DNA from: Acidisoma sp. L85
GTDB taxonomy: Bacteria; Pseudomonadota; Alphaproteobacteria; Acetobacterales; Acetobacteraceae
Length of the DNA stretch: 64,000 nucleotides
Assembly: GCF_009765865.1 (NCBI RefSeq)
Contig: NZ_LMUQ01000024.1
Span: 31,175-95,174 of the forward strand
Direction of reading: 5' to 3'
Made by a program: the position numbers and the translations under genes. The notes under the pieces were generated by a model. The model was not told where the DNA came from. It was given only the letters and a program-made list of their open reading frames with translations, and made no database searches. Below, piece by piece: positions 17,539 to 27,108 of the stretch (its first letter is position 1; the number at the start of each line of letters is the position of its first letter).

Positions 17539-18572
17539 ATTGGCTCGGTGAACAGAATCTCGCGACCGATCGCCGATCGAGCGACCGGCCAATCGTAATC
17601 GGACTCGTCAACAACACGTCCGACCGCGCGCTGAAGGTGACGGAAACGCAGTTTCTCCGGCTGCTGCTTGCCGCCGCGCCGGATGTTCCCCTGCACCTGA
17701 AGCTTTTCACCTTTCCGGAGATCCCGCGAGCCACTCCCCCGCGTGGCTGCATGGATGACGCCTATGCCGATCTGGCGGCGCTGTACGACACCAATGTCGA
17801 TGCGTTGATCGTGACCGGGATGGAGCCGCAAACGTCGCGGCTCGATCACGAGCCGATGTGGGCGAGCTTCAAGAAGCTCGTGGACTGGGCCGAGGACCGG
17901 TCGCTCCCGGTGATGTGGTCCTGCCTCGCCGCTCATGCGGCCGTGCTCCATCTCGATGGTGTGGAGAGAGTGCAAGCCGGCACAAAGGTCTCCGGCGTTT
18001 TCGACTGCGAGGTCGCCTCGACCGAGCATCCGCTGATGGCGGGGATCAGCCCGCGCTGGGCGATCCCGCATTCACGCCAGTTTGGTGTTCCCGAGGAATC
18101 CCTGGTCGTGAGCGGCTACCGCGTTCTTTCGCGCTGCCCCGAAGTTGGGGTCGATGCATTCGTGAAGGACGGTCTGCCCTTCCTGTTCCTTCAGGGCCAT
18201 CCGGAATATGACGCGGACACTCTCCTCCGTGAATATACCCGCGATGCGCGCCGCTACCTCATCGGTGAGCGGGACCTGTATCCTTCCGTGCCCTCGCATT
18301 ACTTTGGTGCGGAAATCGACAGCGAACTCGCGCGTATCCGGCAGCGCGCGCTCGATGGTCAGCGCGATCTTGCTCTGCTGCAAGAAATCACGAATTTGGC
18401 GAAGGCCGCTCCTCATTCGGGCTCATGGCAGGCTCCGGCCACCCGCCTCTATGAGAATTGGCTGAACACGGCTGTCCGCCGGGATCACGCCTGCCACCTG
18501 AAGCAACTTCTCGGCGATGTCGCCGGCGGGAAGATCCTCGTGCCCGACAACGAAACCGCGACCGTGCGCTGA
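17535..18572 (+). CDS. Homoserine O-acyltransferase, MetA family
   Basis: Glutamine-amidotransferase-fold enzyme that acylates homoserine with acetyl- or succinyl-CoA, 345 residues. The catalytic Cys130 lies in MWSCLAAHAAV, and His222 with Glu224 lie in QGHPEYDADTL, matching the Cys-His-Glu triad of MetA. Its product would be the substrate of the MetY-like enzyme encoded immediately upstream. Acyl donor preference cannot be read from these motifs. The sequence is divergent from the enterobacterial enzyme, so the acceptor could be a homoserine analogue. The next gene follows 4 nt after the stop. Confidence 0.88.
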   Translation: MNWLGEQNLATDRRSSDRPIVIGLVNNTSDRALKVTETQFLRLLLAAAPDVPLHLKLFTFPEIPRATPPRGCMDDAYADLAALYDTNVDALIVTGMEPQTSRLDHEPMWASFKKLVDWAEDRSLPVMWSCLAAHAAVLHLDGVERVQAGTKVSGVFDCEVASTEHPLMAGISPRWAIPHSRQFGVPEESLVVSGYRVLSRCPEVGVDAFVKDGLPFLFLQGHPEYDADTLLREYTRDARRYLIGERDLYPSVPSHYFGAEIDSELARIRQRALDGQRDLALLQEITNLAKAAPHSGSWQAPATRLYENWLNTAVRRDHACHLKQLLGDVAGGKILVPDNETATVR

Positions 18573-18576
18573 GCCA

Positions 18577-20016
18577 ATGAGCACTGACTCCATGCAAATC
18601 GCCGCGCCCGCGCCGTTGTTCGCCGACCCCGGCGATCGCAAGGTGTGGGAAGATTTCCTGACGAAGGCACTGGCCGAGTCCCTTCAGCGGATCCCCGCGG
18701 GAAACGTCAGCCCGGATCTGGACTTCGGCAGGTTTCGCGACAGCCTCAAGTCATTCGACTTCGAGACCCCGCGTTCATTGTCCGAGCTGCTGCCCTGGGT
18801 CATCGAGCAGCTTGAGCATGGCATCGTCCATCTCAACCACCCGCGCTATTTCGGCCTCTTCAATCCGCAGCCTTCCTTCGCAGCGGAATGCGCGGAGCGA
18901 ATCGTCTCCGCCTTCAACCCGCAGCTTGCCAGCGCCACCACATCGCCGGTTCCGGTCGAGATTGAAGCCCACGTCATCCGCGCAATCGCGGCGCGTGTTG
19001 GCTTGGCGCCTGGTGCCGGCGGCCACTTCACTTCGGGCGGTTCGGAGGCGAATTTCACGTCGCTGATCTGCGCGCTCACGGAAGCCAATCCTCTTTTCGC
19101 CACCGAAGGCGTCCGCGCTTATGCCGGGCCGCCGATGCTGTATGTTTCCGAAGACGCGCATCTCGCCTGGGTAAAAATCGCGCATCTGGCGGGTATCGGC
19201 CGCTCCTCGCTCCGTCTCGTGGCGACAGATCGCGATGGCCGCATGGACATGCAGGCACTCGCCGACACCATCCGCGCCGATAAGGCTGAGGGCCGGATTC
19301 CCGTGATGATCGTCGCCACCGCTGGCACGACGGGCGCGGGGATGATCGATCCGATCACCGCTTCCGCCGAGATTGCCCGGGCCAATGGCGCCTGGTTCCA
19401 CGTCGATGCCGCCTGGGGCGGCGCGCTGATCGCTTCCGAAAAGCTGCGCCATCTGCTCGCCGGCATCGAAAGTGCCGACTCGGTCACGATCGATGCGCAT
19501 AAGTGGTTCGCGACGACCATGGCCTGCGGCATGTTCATTACCAGCCGACCCGAGGTTATGTCGGACGCCTTCCACGTCGCAGTCACCTTCATGCCATCGA
19601 CGACGCGAACGCTGGATCCTTACCTCAACACGGTCCAATGGTCGCGCCGCTTCCTTGGCCTTCGCCTCTTCCTCTCTCTGGCCTCGGTTGGCTGGGACGG
19701 TTACGGCGAACATGTCGAGCGTTCGGTCGCTTTGACCAACCTCCTCAAGCGGGAACTCGTAGCGCAGGGATGGACCTCCGCGAACGACTCACCGCTCGGG
19801 GTGCTATGCGTCGATCCGCCGCCGGGCTTCCCGTCCGCGCGTGCGATCACGCGAGAAATCGTCGCGTCACAATCCGCCTGGGTGTCCAGCACTTCGTTCC
19901 GCGGGCGTGATGTCGTGCGTATGTGTGTCACGAATGGTCAGACGATGCCTGAAGACGTCCTGGCCTTGGCTCGCTTACTCCAAAAGTTCAAGCAGCCGGC
20001 GACCGCAGATTCCTAG
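18577..20016 (+). CDS. PLP-dependent group II amino-acid decarboxylase
   Basis: The product has 479 residues from ATG 18577. Fold-type I decarboxylase features are HFTSGGSEANF (150-160), His195 in SEDAHLAWVK that stacks on PLP, Asp277 in HVDAAWGG and the Schiff-base Lys309 in DAHKWF. Family members decarboxylate aromatic amino acids, glutamate, aspartate, cysteine sulfinate or diaminobutyrate. Some relatives instead act as oxidative deaminases or in amide formation. The substrate is not readable, but the neighbours suggest a homoserine/methionine-derived or other unusual amino acid. Confidence 0.9.
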   Translation: MSTDSMQIAAPAPLFADPGDRKVWEDFLTKALAESLQRIPAGNVSPDLDFGRFRDSLKSFDFETPRSLSELLPWVIEQLEHGIVHLNHPRYFGLFNPQPSFAAECAERIVSAFNPQLASATTSPVPVEIEAHVIRAIAARVGLAPGAGGHFTSGGSEANFTSLICALTEANPLFATEGVRAYAGPPMLYVSEDAHLAWVKIAHLAGIGRSSLRLVATDRDGRMDMQALADTIRADKAEGRIPVMIVATAGTTGAGMIDPITASAEIARANGAWFHVDAAWGGALIASEKLRHLLAGIESADSVTIDAHKWFATTMACGMFITSRPEVMSDAFHVAVTFMPSTTRTLDPYLNTVQWSRRFLGLRLFLSLASVGWDGYGEHVERSVALTNLLKRELVAQGWTSANDSPLGVLCVDPPPGFPSARAITREIVASQSAWVSSTSFRGRDVVRMCVTNGQTMPEDVLALARLLQKFKQPATADS

Positions 20017-20047
20017 TATATTTCATCATCGTTTGGAGCATCTCACC

Positions 20048-20686
20048 ATGACCGTTCTTGAAACCTACAAATTCCGCAAAGTCATCGATGACATCGGAAA
20101 TCTGCGCTGGACCTCGCTGACGTCCGAGGACATGACGGCCGTCGCCTGGGCCTATTACTACTTCTCGATCCAGTTCCGCGAGAACCTGCAGATCGCTCGC
20201 AGCCTCTATCCGAATGACGAGAAGCTGATCCAGCTCGAGCAGGAAGAGTGCGACACTGACAACCTGTCGCCCTGGCCCGGCGTCGTCATGCACGGCGAAA
20301 AGGTCAACCACGACGAGTATATGCGCCGCACCCTCGATCTTCTCCCGATCGAGCGCAGCAAGGCCGTTTACTTCGCCAATGTCGGCGCGGCCTATCTGGA
20401 AGAAGTCCAGAAGCTCGACAACACCTCGCGCGCGGCTTCCATCGCGAGCTATGAGGACGGCGGTCTCGAGACCGTTTTCCGCGCGATCCTGCAGTACAGC
20501 AACTGGGACAACGCTCTCCTGCGGTCCTTCGAGCACTTCCTGGCCGAGCATGTCCGTTTCGACAGCGACCCGGAGCAGGGCCATGGCGCGCTGAGCCGGC
20601 ACATCAAGCTCGACGACCGCGTGCTGCCGCTTTGGGAAGCCTTCAAGATGCTGCTCGTGACCTGCGTTCCGAGACTGTCGTCCTGA
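20048..20686 (+). CDS. Haem-oxygenase-fold protein, candidate non-haem di-iron oxidase
   Basis: All-helical protein of 212 residues from ATG 20048. Carboxylate and His residues fall in a pattern like TenA/HDO proteins: Glu66/Glu67, His88 in NHDEYMRR, Glu141, then the block EHVRFDSDPEQGHG with His168, Asp172 and His179. Haem-oxygenase-like di-iron oxidases (UndA, BesC, SznF type) use such ligands to fragment or N-oxidise amino acids and fatty acids. TenA/PqqC-like cofactor-free members share the fold. Adjacency to a PLP decarboxylase favours a tailoring oxidase. Metal binding is inference. Confidence 0.62.
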   Translation: MTVLETYKFRKVIDDIGNLRWTSLTSEDMTAVAWAYYYFSIQFRENLQIARSLYPNDEKLIQLEQEECDTDNLSPWPGVVMHGEKVNHDEYMRRTLDLLPIERSKAVYFANVGAAYLEEVQKLDNTSRAASIASYEDGGLETVFRAILQYSNWDNALLRSFEHFLAEHVRFDSDPEQGHGALSRHIKLDDRVLPLWEAFKMLLVTCVPRLSS

Positions 20687-20790
20687 GGCCAGGCTCGCCT
20701 CGAGCACCGGTCGCGGCTCATTGTTCGGTTCAGAAAGCTATCTGAGCCGGAGAATGGGCCGCCGGGGCTCCCATAAGGGGATATACCCGC

Positions 20791-22587
20791 GTGACTGAGG
20801 ATGCCAAGGCTTCCCGTTCTGCGCTCGAGGATTGGAGCCGCGCGCTTCAATACAGGAAGCAGATCGAGATCAGCGGCCATACAACGCTATTGTCGGCGCT
20901 CGGTGATCTGGTCGCCACGAAAGGCGAGAACCTTGCGCTGATCGGGGAAGATGGCGCGCTGACCTATCGCGCGCTGGTTGATTTGTCCCATCGCTATGCG
21001 CGCTGGGGATTGGAGCAAGGGCTGGAGCCAGGCGCCACCGTCTGCCTCCTCATGCCGAATTGCCCCGACTATGTGGCGATCTGGCTCGGTCTGTCGCAGA
21101 TCGGCTGTGCCGTCGCGCTCATCAACACGAACCTCACGGGCGATGCGCTCGCGCATTGCATCCGCCTGGCAAATGCCCAGCAGATTATTGTTGCGAGCTT
21201 AATGCTGCCCCGCGTCACCGCGCTTTCCGCGAAACTGCCTGAGGGCATGGACATCTGGCTCCACGGCGAAAGTGACGAGATCCGTTATCCTCGGATTGAC
21301 CTTGATGTCGCGACCGGCAGCTGCGATCCCTCCGAGACGCCGCGTGCGCGTTTGCCCAAGGCTCATGACCGTGCGTTGCTGATAAATACTTCCGGCACCA
21401 CGGGCCTGCCCAAGGCGGCGTTTGTCAGCCACGCCAGAATACTCGAATGGAGCTACTGGTTCGCCGGTCTGATGGACGCACGGCCCGAAGACCGGCTGTA
21501 TAATTGCCTGCCGATGTATCACAGCGTTGGCGGTGTCGTCGCGATCGGCTCGATGCTGACGCAGGGCGCTTCGATCGTGATCCGCACCCGCTTTTCCGCC
21601 AGCCGATTCTGGGACGATGTGGTCGATCATGGCTGCACGGTATTCCAGTATATCGGCGAGCTTTGCCGTTACCTGGTTCAGACCCCCGAGCATCCCCGCG
21701 AGCGCGCTCACAAACTGCGACTGTGCTGCGGCAATGGTCTTCAGGGCGAGGTCTGGGAGCGTTTCCAGGCGCGCTTCGCCGTGCCCCGCATCCTCGAATT
21801 CTACGCGGCGACCGAAGGCAATGTTTCGCTGTACAATTGCGAGGGCAAGCCCGGCGCGATCGGCCGCATCCCGAGTTTCCTGCGGCACAGCTTTCCTGTG
21901 GCGCTCGTCAAGATCGATGTCGAGACGGGCGAGCCTTTGCGTGACGAGGCCGGATTCTGCATCCGCTGCGCGGCCGACGAACCCGGCGAGGCTCTCGGGA
22001 AACTTCTGTCCGACAGTTCCTCGCCCGCCCGCCGTTTCGATGGCTACACAGACGAGTCGGCTTCAGCTCGCAAGATTTTACGCGATGTCTTCGCGCCGGG
22101 GGATCGCTGGTTTCGCACCGGCGATATGATGCGCAAAGACGAGGCCGGCTTTTTCTACTTCGTCGACCGGCTGGGGGACACGTTCCGCTGGAAAGGCGAA
22201 AACGTCTCGACCACGGAAGTCGCCGCCGTCATCGGCTCGTGCCATGGCGTGACCGACGCGGTCGTCTACGGCGTGGCGATACCGGGTGTAGAGGGCCGCG
22301 TCGGCATGGCCGCCATTGCCGCCGACAAGCGCTTCAACCTCGAAACTCTCAGAACCCATATGCATGCGAGCTTGCCGGACTACGCCCGGCCGCTTTTCGT
22401 GCGCCTCACGGACGGCATCGAGATCACCGGCACCTTCAAGACGACGAAGGGTTCGCTTTCCCGCGAGGGTCTGTCGAATGCTGCTCCGGAGTCGGCGGTG
22501 TGGTTCGATGACCGGACGCGACAGGCGTTCGTAAAATGCGACCAACCGCTGCTGCGCAAAATCTGCGACGGTGAATTGCGGCTGTAG
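20791..22587 (+). CDS. Fatty-acyl-CoA synthetase, FATP/FadD6-like
   Basis: AMP-forming acyl-CoA ligase, 598 residues. The ATP loop NTSGTTGLPK is at about 199-208, YAATEGN is the A5 region, RTGDM the ATP-ribose Asp, and DRLGDTFRWKGENVSTTEV the FATP-type hinge block. Members activate long or very long fatty acids, some at the membrane. GTG 20791 follows AAGGGG. It closes the cluster, with a palindromic repeat right after it as a likely terminator. It may supply the fatty-acyl part of the cluster product. Confidence 0.9.
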   Translation: MTEDAKASRSALEDWSRALQYRKQIEISGHTTLLSALGDLVATKGENLALIGEDGALTYRALVDLSHRYARWGLEQGLEPGATVCLLMPNCPDYVAIWLGLSQIGCAVALINTNLTGDALAHCIRLANAQQIIVASLMLPRVTALSAKLPEGMDIWLHGESDEIRYPRIDLDVATGSCDPSETPRARLPKAHDRALLINTSGTTGLPKAAFVSHARILEWSYWFAGLMDARPEDRLYNCLPMYHSVGGVVAIGSMLTQGASIVIRTRFSASRFWDDVVDHGCTVFQYIGELCRYLVQTPEHPRERAHKLRLCCGNGLQGEVWERFQARFAVPRILEFYAATEGNVSLYNCEGKPGAIGRIPSFLRHSFPVALVKIDVETGEPLRDEAGFCIRCAADEPGEALGKLLSDSSSPARRFDGYTDESASARKILRDVFAPGDRWFRTGDMMRKDEAGFFYFVDRLGDTFRWKGENVSTTEVAAVIGSCHGVTDAVVYGVAIPGVEGRVGMAAIAADKRFNLETLRTHMHASLPDYARPLFVRLTDGIEITGTFKTTKGSLSREGLSNAAPESAVWFDDRTRQAFVKCDQPLLRKICDGELRL

Positions 22588-22621
22588 TAGCTGCTTACTC
22601 ACGACTAATTCCGAGAGCACT

Positions 22622-22709
22622 CGTCATGCTCGGCGAGGCCGGGCATCTACGCCTGCCGTCACCGCCAGAAGCAAGGCGTGAATCCCCGGGCTTCGCCGAG
22701 GATGACGTC
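22622..22709 (-). repeat. Dispersed palindromic element, copy B
   Basis: Degenerate copy in the opposite orientation to copy A (GCTCGGC hairpin first). CGTCATG starts it and ATGACG ends it, and GCAAGGCGTGAAT marks the central arm. It lies between the convergent acyl-CoA synthetase and glycosyltransferase genes. Confidence 0.75.
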
Positions 22710-22745
22710 GGGGAATTGTTACGAAGTGCGGCGGGTTAGATCGAG

Positions 22746-24050
22746 CTAAGCGACAATCCGGTCCACTAGCGCGCAGACTTCCCGCCTGAACCGAGACCGC
22801 GAGAAACGCAGAGAATTGGCGCGGCAAGCGTCACTTGTGATCGCCGAACCGATCGCCTCGAACTCCTCAATCGCCGCCGTAACAGACGCCGCATCCTGAC
22901 GGTCGAACAAAACACCCGTGGGCGGTCCCTCTCCTTCACTCACGACGATGTCGGTCACACCGCCGCGCCGGAAAGCAATTACCGGCGTGCCACAGGCCTG
23001 CGCCTCGACCATCGTGATGCCGAAATCCTCCTCGGCCGCGAAAACCGCGGCTTTCGCGGCCTGCATCAGAGCGACAAGATCCTTCTTGGGGATCGCCCCC
23101 CGGAACTCGATATTTTTCGCCCCGCGCGCCGCCGCGCGCACGCTCGCCGCCTCTGGTCCGTCACCAACGACGATCAGGCGACGACCAGGCTGCTGCCTGA
23201 AGCTTTCCACCACCACTTCCGCACGCTTGTAAGGCACGAAGCGGCAGGCGAGGAGATAGAAATCCTCCTTACCGGCACCCGGCCTGAAACCGTCAACATT
23301 GACTGGCGGAAAAATCACGGTGGCCTCGCGCCGGTAGTTCTTCTCGATGCGGCGAGAAATATAAGCAGAATTGGCGATGAAATGATCGACGTGCTGGGCG
23401 CTCGCCATATCCCACTGCCGCAGCCGCGCGAAAAGCCAGCGCGCGTAGAGCGCCTTGAGCCCCCAGCGCAGCCGCGCTTGCCTCAGATACTGGTGCTGCA
23501 AATCCCAGATATAGCGCATCGGGGAATGGACATAGCTGATATGGATCTGATCCGGCCCAGTGATCACGCCTTTAGCGACGGCATGGCTGCTGGAGATGAT
23601 GAGATCAAAGCCCGTGAGATCGAACTGCTCGATCGCAAGCGGCATCAGCCCGAGATATTTGCGGAACTGCTTCCGCGCCTGCGGAAGGCGCTGGATGAAG
23701 GTCGTATGGACCTTGCGGCCCTGTAGAAAGGCGCGGTCTTCCGTCTTCATGAAGTCGACAACCGCGAACACCTCGGCGGTGGGGAAACAGAGCAGGAGCT
23801 GCTCCAACACGCTCTCGGAGCCCGCAAAGGTTTCCAGCCACTCATGGACGATTGCCACGCGCATCCCGATGGTCGCTTGGGACGTCGCGCGCGGTGTCAT
23901 CACCGGCGACCAGGCCGGGCCGAAATCACCGAAATCCAGATCAAGGCCAGCGTCGAGCTCCCAGTCCTCAGGGGCGTGATGGCCCTCGACTGTGCGGCAT
24001 TTGGGAGCGTTAGTGAAGCCGGCAGGCGCCTGCTCTCCGACGTACGACAT
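22746..24050 (-). CDS. Glycosyltransferase family 4 (GT-B), EPS locus
   Basis: The product has 434 residues. The core starts at residue 63 (MRVAIVHEWLETFAGSE). The C-terminal nucleotide-sugar site shows [20 protein letters not shown] with the E-x7-E pair. The remaining upstream 62 residues lack homology I recognise, but ATG 24050 has a good GGGGA ribosome binding site, so I kept it; ATG 23864 is the alternative. It is closely similar to the divergently transcribed gene at 24653. It should add a sugar (often mannose) to a lipid-linked repeat unit in the cytoplasm. Confidence 0.9.
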   Translation of the reverse strand: MSYVGEQAPAGFTNAPKCRTVEGHHAPEDWELDAGLDLDFGDFGPAWSPVMTPRATSQATIGMRVAIVHEWLETFAGSESVLEQLLLCFPTAEVFAVVDFMKTEDRAFLQGRKVHTTFIQRLPQARKQFRKYLGLMPLAIEQFDLTGFDLIISSSHAVAKGVITGPDQIHISYVHSPMRYIWDLQHQYLRQARLRWGLKALYARWLFARLRQWDMASAQHVDHFIANSAYISRRIEKNYRREATVIFPPVNVDGFRPGAGKEDFYLLACRFVPYKRAEVVVESFRQQPGRRLIVVGDGPEAASVRAAARGAKNIEFRGAIPKKDLVALMQAAKAAVFAAEEDFGITMVEAQACGTPVIAFRRGGVTDIVVSEGEGPPTGVLFDRQDAASVTAAIEEFEAIGSAITSDACRANSLRFSRSRFRREVCALVDRIVA

Positions 24051-24652
24051 TCATATTCCCCGCGGCAGTCGCGATGATCTCGCGGCGCCGGATGTTAGAT
24101 TTAGTTCCTGTTAGTTGCGCTGTGACGCCGCCTTTTCGAGGTATGTGACCCCAGCGCCACGCTTCGATTTGGCTAATGGGCAGATTTTCCCCGTCTTCAA
24201 GGTCACGGACCCACGGTTGCAGGGCAGGTAACCCCGGGGATCGGCCTCCATCAGGCGCCTTCACTGGGCTTGTCGGTCCAAGGGATAGCAATGTCCTCCT
24301 TTGGGCGAACTTTCCTTTTGGGGCCTGAGGCATGCAAAGTGTTGATCGAACAGCGGCAGCTTCGGTTTTGACACTGGTGTGTCTTCTACATCCGCCGCCG
24401 GACGAGCTTTCAATAACGTGATGGGACCGCCAATGACCGCCTGGACGCAAGCGTGATGCAGTTGATCATCGAGACCGCCGCTTTCCGGCAAGTCGAACGC
24501 GCCCACACGTCTATACAGATCTGCAAGCTATTTGCCGCTTCTGGCTCTACGTCATTGGAACAGCCCGCGCATCTACGCCTCATGGCTAGCTTGCCGCGTA
24601 CACATCTTCGTGTGACTTCGGCAAATCGACACAGTAACGACAGGAGAACGTC
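24051..24652. promoter_or_regulatory. 600-bp divergent control region between two glycosyltransferases
   Basis: No frame here looks like a protein. The region separates the two paralogous, divergent glycosyltransferase genes and must hold both promoters. I see no clear sigma-70 boxes or long inverted repeat. The AGGAGA ribosome binding site of the plus-strand gene sits at its right end. Confidence 0.5.
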
Positions 24653-25888
24653 ATGGGGTCAGTAGTGGAGGCACTCGCAAATAGCGCCCGCCCTCTGAGC
24701 GCCTCGAACAAAGGGCTGAACACCATGAGAGTCGCACTCGTACACGAGTGGCTCACGACCTATGCTGGCTCCGAGAAAGTGCTCGAGGTCATGCTGTCGG
24801 AGTTTCCGAACGCCGACCTCTATACGCTGATCGACCGCCTGCCGGAGCAGCATCGCGCTGGCTTCAGCGGCAGGAAGATCAACACGACCTTCCTGCAGAA
24901 GGTGCCCTTCGTTCAGCACTTCTACCGGTGGCTCCTGCCGTTCATGCCGATGGCCATCGAGCAGCTCGATATGTCCGGTTATGACGTCGTGATCAGCAAC
25001 AGCCATGCGGTTGCCAAAGGCATCATCACGGGCCCGGACCAGCTGCATATCTGCTATTGCTACACGCCGATGCGCTATGCCTGGGACCTTCAGGCGCAGT
25101 ACCTCAAAGAATCGAACATGGAGCGCGGCGTACGCAGCATCCTGTCGCGATATCTCCTGCACAAGATCCGGATGTGGGATTATCGCTCGGCGCAGAGCGT
25201 CGACCACTTCATCGCCTGCTCCAACTATATCGGGCGGCGCATCAAGAAGGCGTATAATCGCGATTCCGTCACGATCTATCCGAACGTCGACACCGAGAAA
25301 TTCGTTCCCGGCCAGGCGAAGGAAGATTTCTACCTAACCTCCTCGCGCATGGTCCCCTACAAAAAGATCCACCTGATCGTGGAAGCCTTCTCGAAGATGC
25401 CGGACCGCAAGCTGGTGGTGATCGGCACCGGGCCGCAGTTCAAGCGGATCAAGGCGCTGGCCGGTCCGAACGTGACCATCATGGGCTACCAGCCCTTCTC
25501 CGTCCTGCTCGACCATATGCAGCGGGCACGGGCCTTTATCTTCGCGGCCGAGGAGGATTTCGGCATCACGCCGATCGAGGCCCAGGCCTGCGGCACGCCC
25601 GTCATCGCCTACGGCCGTGGCGGTGCCGTCGAGACAGTGGCGAACGGCGTCAGCGGCCTGCTGTTCCACGAGCAGAGCGCCGAAGCCATCGCGGCGGCGG
25701 TTGTTCAGTTCGAGAAGGCCGAAGGCCAGTTCGATCCCGAGCGGGTCCGCGCGCATGCCCTGCGCTTCTCCACCGAACGCTTCCGTTCGGAATTCACCCG
25801 CTTCGTGCGCTCCCGCTGGGAGACCCACGCGAGCAAGCTCCACCGCGGTGGTGTGAGACCCCACATGGTAAATGAGGATGCAGCCTGA
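24653..25888 (+). CDS. Glycosyltransferase family 4 (GT-B), paralogue
   Basis: The product has 411 residues with ATG 24653 supported by AGGAGA 5 nt upstream. The conserved core begins at [19 protein letters not shown] (residue 25), and the donor-site block is [20 protein letters not shown]. It shares the same architecture and many identical stretches with the gene at 22746, including [20 protein letters not shown] and ITGPDQ, so the two arose by duplication. Its stop overlaps the gmd start (TGATG), so sugar supply and transfer are co-translated. Donor likely a GDP-sugar, by context. Confidence 0.92.
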   Translation: MGSVVEALANSARPLSASNKGLNTMRVALVHEWLTTYAGSEKVLEVMLSEFPNADLYTLIDRLPEQHRAGFSGRKINTTFLQKVPFVQHFYRWLLPFMPMAIEQLDMSGYDVVISNSHAVAKGIITGPDQLHICYCYTPMRYAWDLQAQYLKESNMERGVRSILSRYLLHKIRMWDYRSAQSVDHFIACSNYIGRRIKKAYNRDSVTIYPNVDTEKFVPGQAKEDFYLTSSRMVPYKKIHLIVEAFSKMPDRKLVVIGTGPQFKRIKALAGPNVTIMGYQPFSVLLDHMQRARAFIFAAEEDFGITPIEAQACGTPVIAYGRGGAVETVANGVSGLLFHEQSAEAIAAAVVQFEKAEGQFDPERVRAHALRFSTERFRSEFTRFVRSRWETHASKLHRGGVRPHMVNEDAA

Positions 25889-27012
25889 TGCCCCCTGACA
25901 CGATGGCCGAACTGACCTCGGAAACCCAGATCGCGTCGCAGCGAACGAAATCCGCCCTGATCACCGGAATTTCCGGCCAGGATGGCGCCTACCTGGCGAA
26001 GTTCCTGCTGGGCAAGGGCTATACCGTTCACGGCACCTATCGGCGGACGAGCTCGGTGAATTTCTGGCGCCTGGAAGAGCTCGGGATCCTCAACCACCCC
26101 AGGCTCATCCTGTCGGTCAACGATGTGACCGATCCGGTGTCCTGCATCCGCATGCTGGAAGCCGCCCGCCCCAGCGAGGTCTATAACCTCGCCGCGCAGA
26201 GCTTCGTCGGCGCGTCCTTCGACCAGCCGGAGACCACGGCGCAGATCACCGGCCTCGGCGCGCTCCACCTTCTCGAAGCGATCCGCACCGTTGATCCGAC
26301 CATCCGCTACTACCAGGCGTCGACCGCCGAGATGTTCGGCCTGGTGCAGTCTATTCCGCAGTCGGAGGCGACGCCCTTCTATCCGCGCAGCCCCTATGCG
26401 GTCGCCAAGCTCTATGCCCATTGGATCACGGTGAACTATCGCGAATCCTATAATATCTTCGGTAGCTGCGGCATCCTCTTCAATCACGAGTCGCCGCTGC
26501 GTGGCCTCGAATTCGTGACCCGCAAGATCACCGATGGCGTGGCGGCACTGGCGGTTGGCGGCGAAACACCGATCCGACTCGGCAACATCAATGCCGAACG
26601 CGATTGGGGCTATGCGGAGGAATATGTCGAAGGGATGTGGCGGATGCTGCAAGCCGAGGAAGCCGACACCTTCGTCTTCGCCACCAACAAGACGAACACT
26701 GTGCGTGACTTCGCTACATGGGCGTTCCAGGCGGCCGATATCGAGGTCGTTTGGCAGGGCAGCGGTGTCAATGAGCGTGGCACCTGCCGCCGCACCAACC
26801 GCCTGCTGGTCGAGATCACGCCGGAGTTCTATCGCCCGGCCGAAGTCGAGTTCCTCATCGGCGATCCGTCCAAAGCCCTTGCCAAGATCGGCTGGGCGCC
26901 GGTCATGCCCGTGCGGGAGCTGTGCCAGAAGATGGTGGACGCCGATCTCCTGCGGCATCGCCGGAAGCACGCCACCGCCCGCGCTTTATCCGAGGCGCTG
27001 ACGCTCGCGTAG
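25888..27012 (+). CDS. gmd: GDP-mannose 4,6-dehydratase
   Basis: Extended SDR, 374 residues. It converts GDP-mannose to GDP-4-dehydro-6-deoxymannose, the precursor of GDP-fucose, rhamnose, perosamine and similar sugars. The NAD(P) loop [15 protein letters not shown] is at about 26-40. [15 protein letters not shown], the catalytic Tyr-Lys pair in [12 protein letters not shown], and [20 protein letters not shown] are diagnostic for Gmd. No fucose synthetase or aminotransferase follows in the window, so the final sugar is unknown. It is followed by a strong terminator. Confidence 0.95.
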   Translation: MPPDTMAELTSETQIASQRTKSALITGISGQDGAYLAKFLLGKGYTVHGTYRRTSSVNFWRLEELGILNHPRLILSVNDVTDPVSCIRMLEAARPSEVYNLAAQSFVGASFDQPETTAQITGLGALHLLEAIRTVDPTIRYYQASTAEMFGLVQSIPQSEATPFYPRSPYAVAKLYAHWITVNYRESYNIFGSCGILFNHESPLRGLEFVTRKITDGVAALAVGGETPIRLGNINAERDWGYAEEYVEGMWRMLQAEEADTFVFATNKTNTVRDFATWAFQAADIEVVWQGSGVNERGTCRRTNRLLVEITPEFYRPAEVEFLIGDPSKALAKIGWAPVMPVRELCQKMVDADLLRHRRKHATARALSEALTLA

Positions 27013-27071
27013 GCGGCCTGGCCAAAGGGGGCAGCGGCGGTCCTCCGCCCCTGCCCTCGGCGCGGCCCGGA

Positions 27072-27108
27072 CCGGCTCAGATCATCGCATCTGAGCCGGT
27101 TTTCTTTT
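27072..27108 (+). terminator. Rho-independent terminator after gmd
   Basis: An 11-bp perfect stem CCGGCTCAGAT/ATCTGAGCCGG with a 6-nt loop is followed by TTTTCTTTT. It is the clearest intrinsic terminator in the window and ends the glycosyltransferase-gmd unit. Confidence 0.93.

Noticed and set aside
16105-17592. 495-codon frame antisense to the metY-like gene
   Set aside because: Shadow of a gene with complete PLP motifs; no ribosome binding site or recognisable domain.
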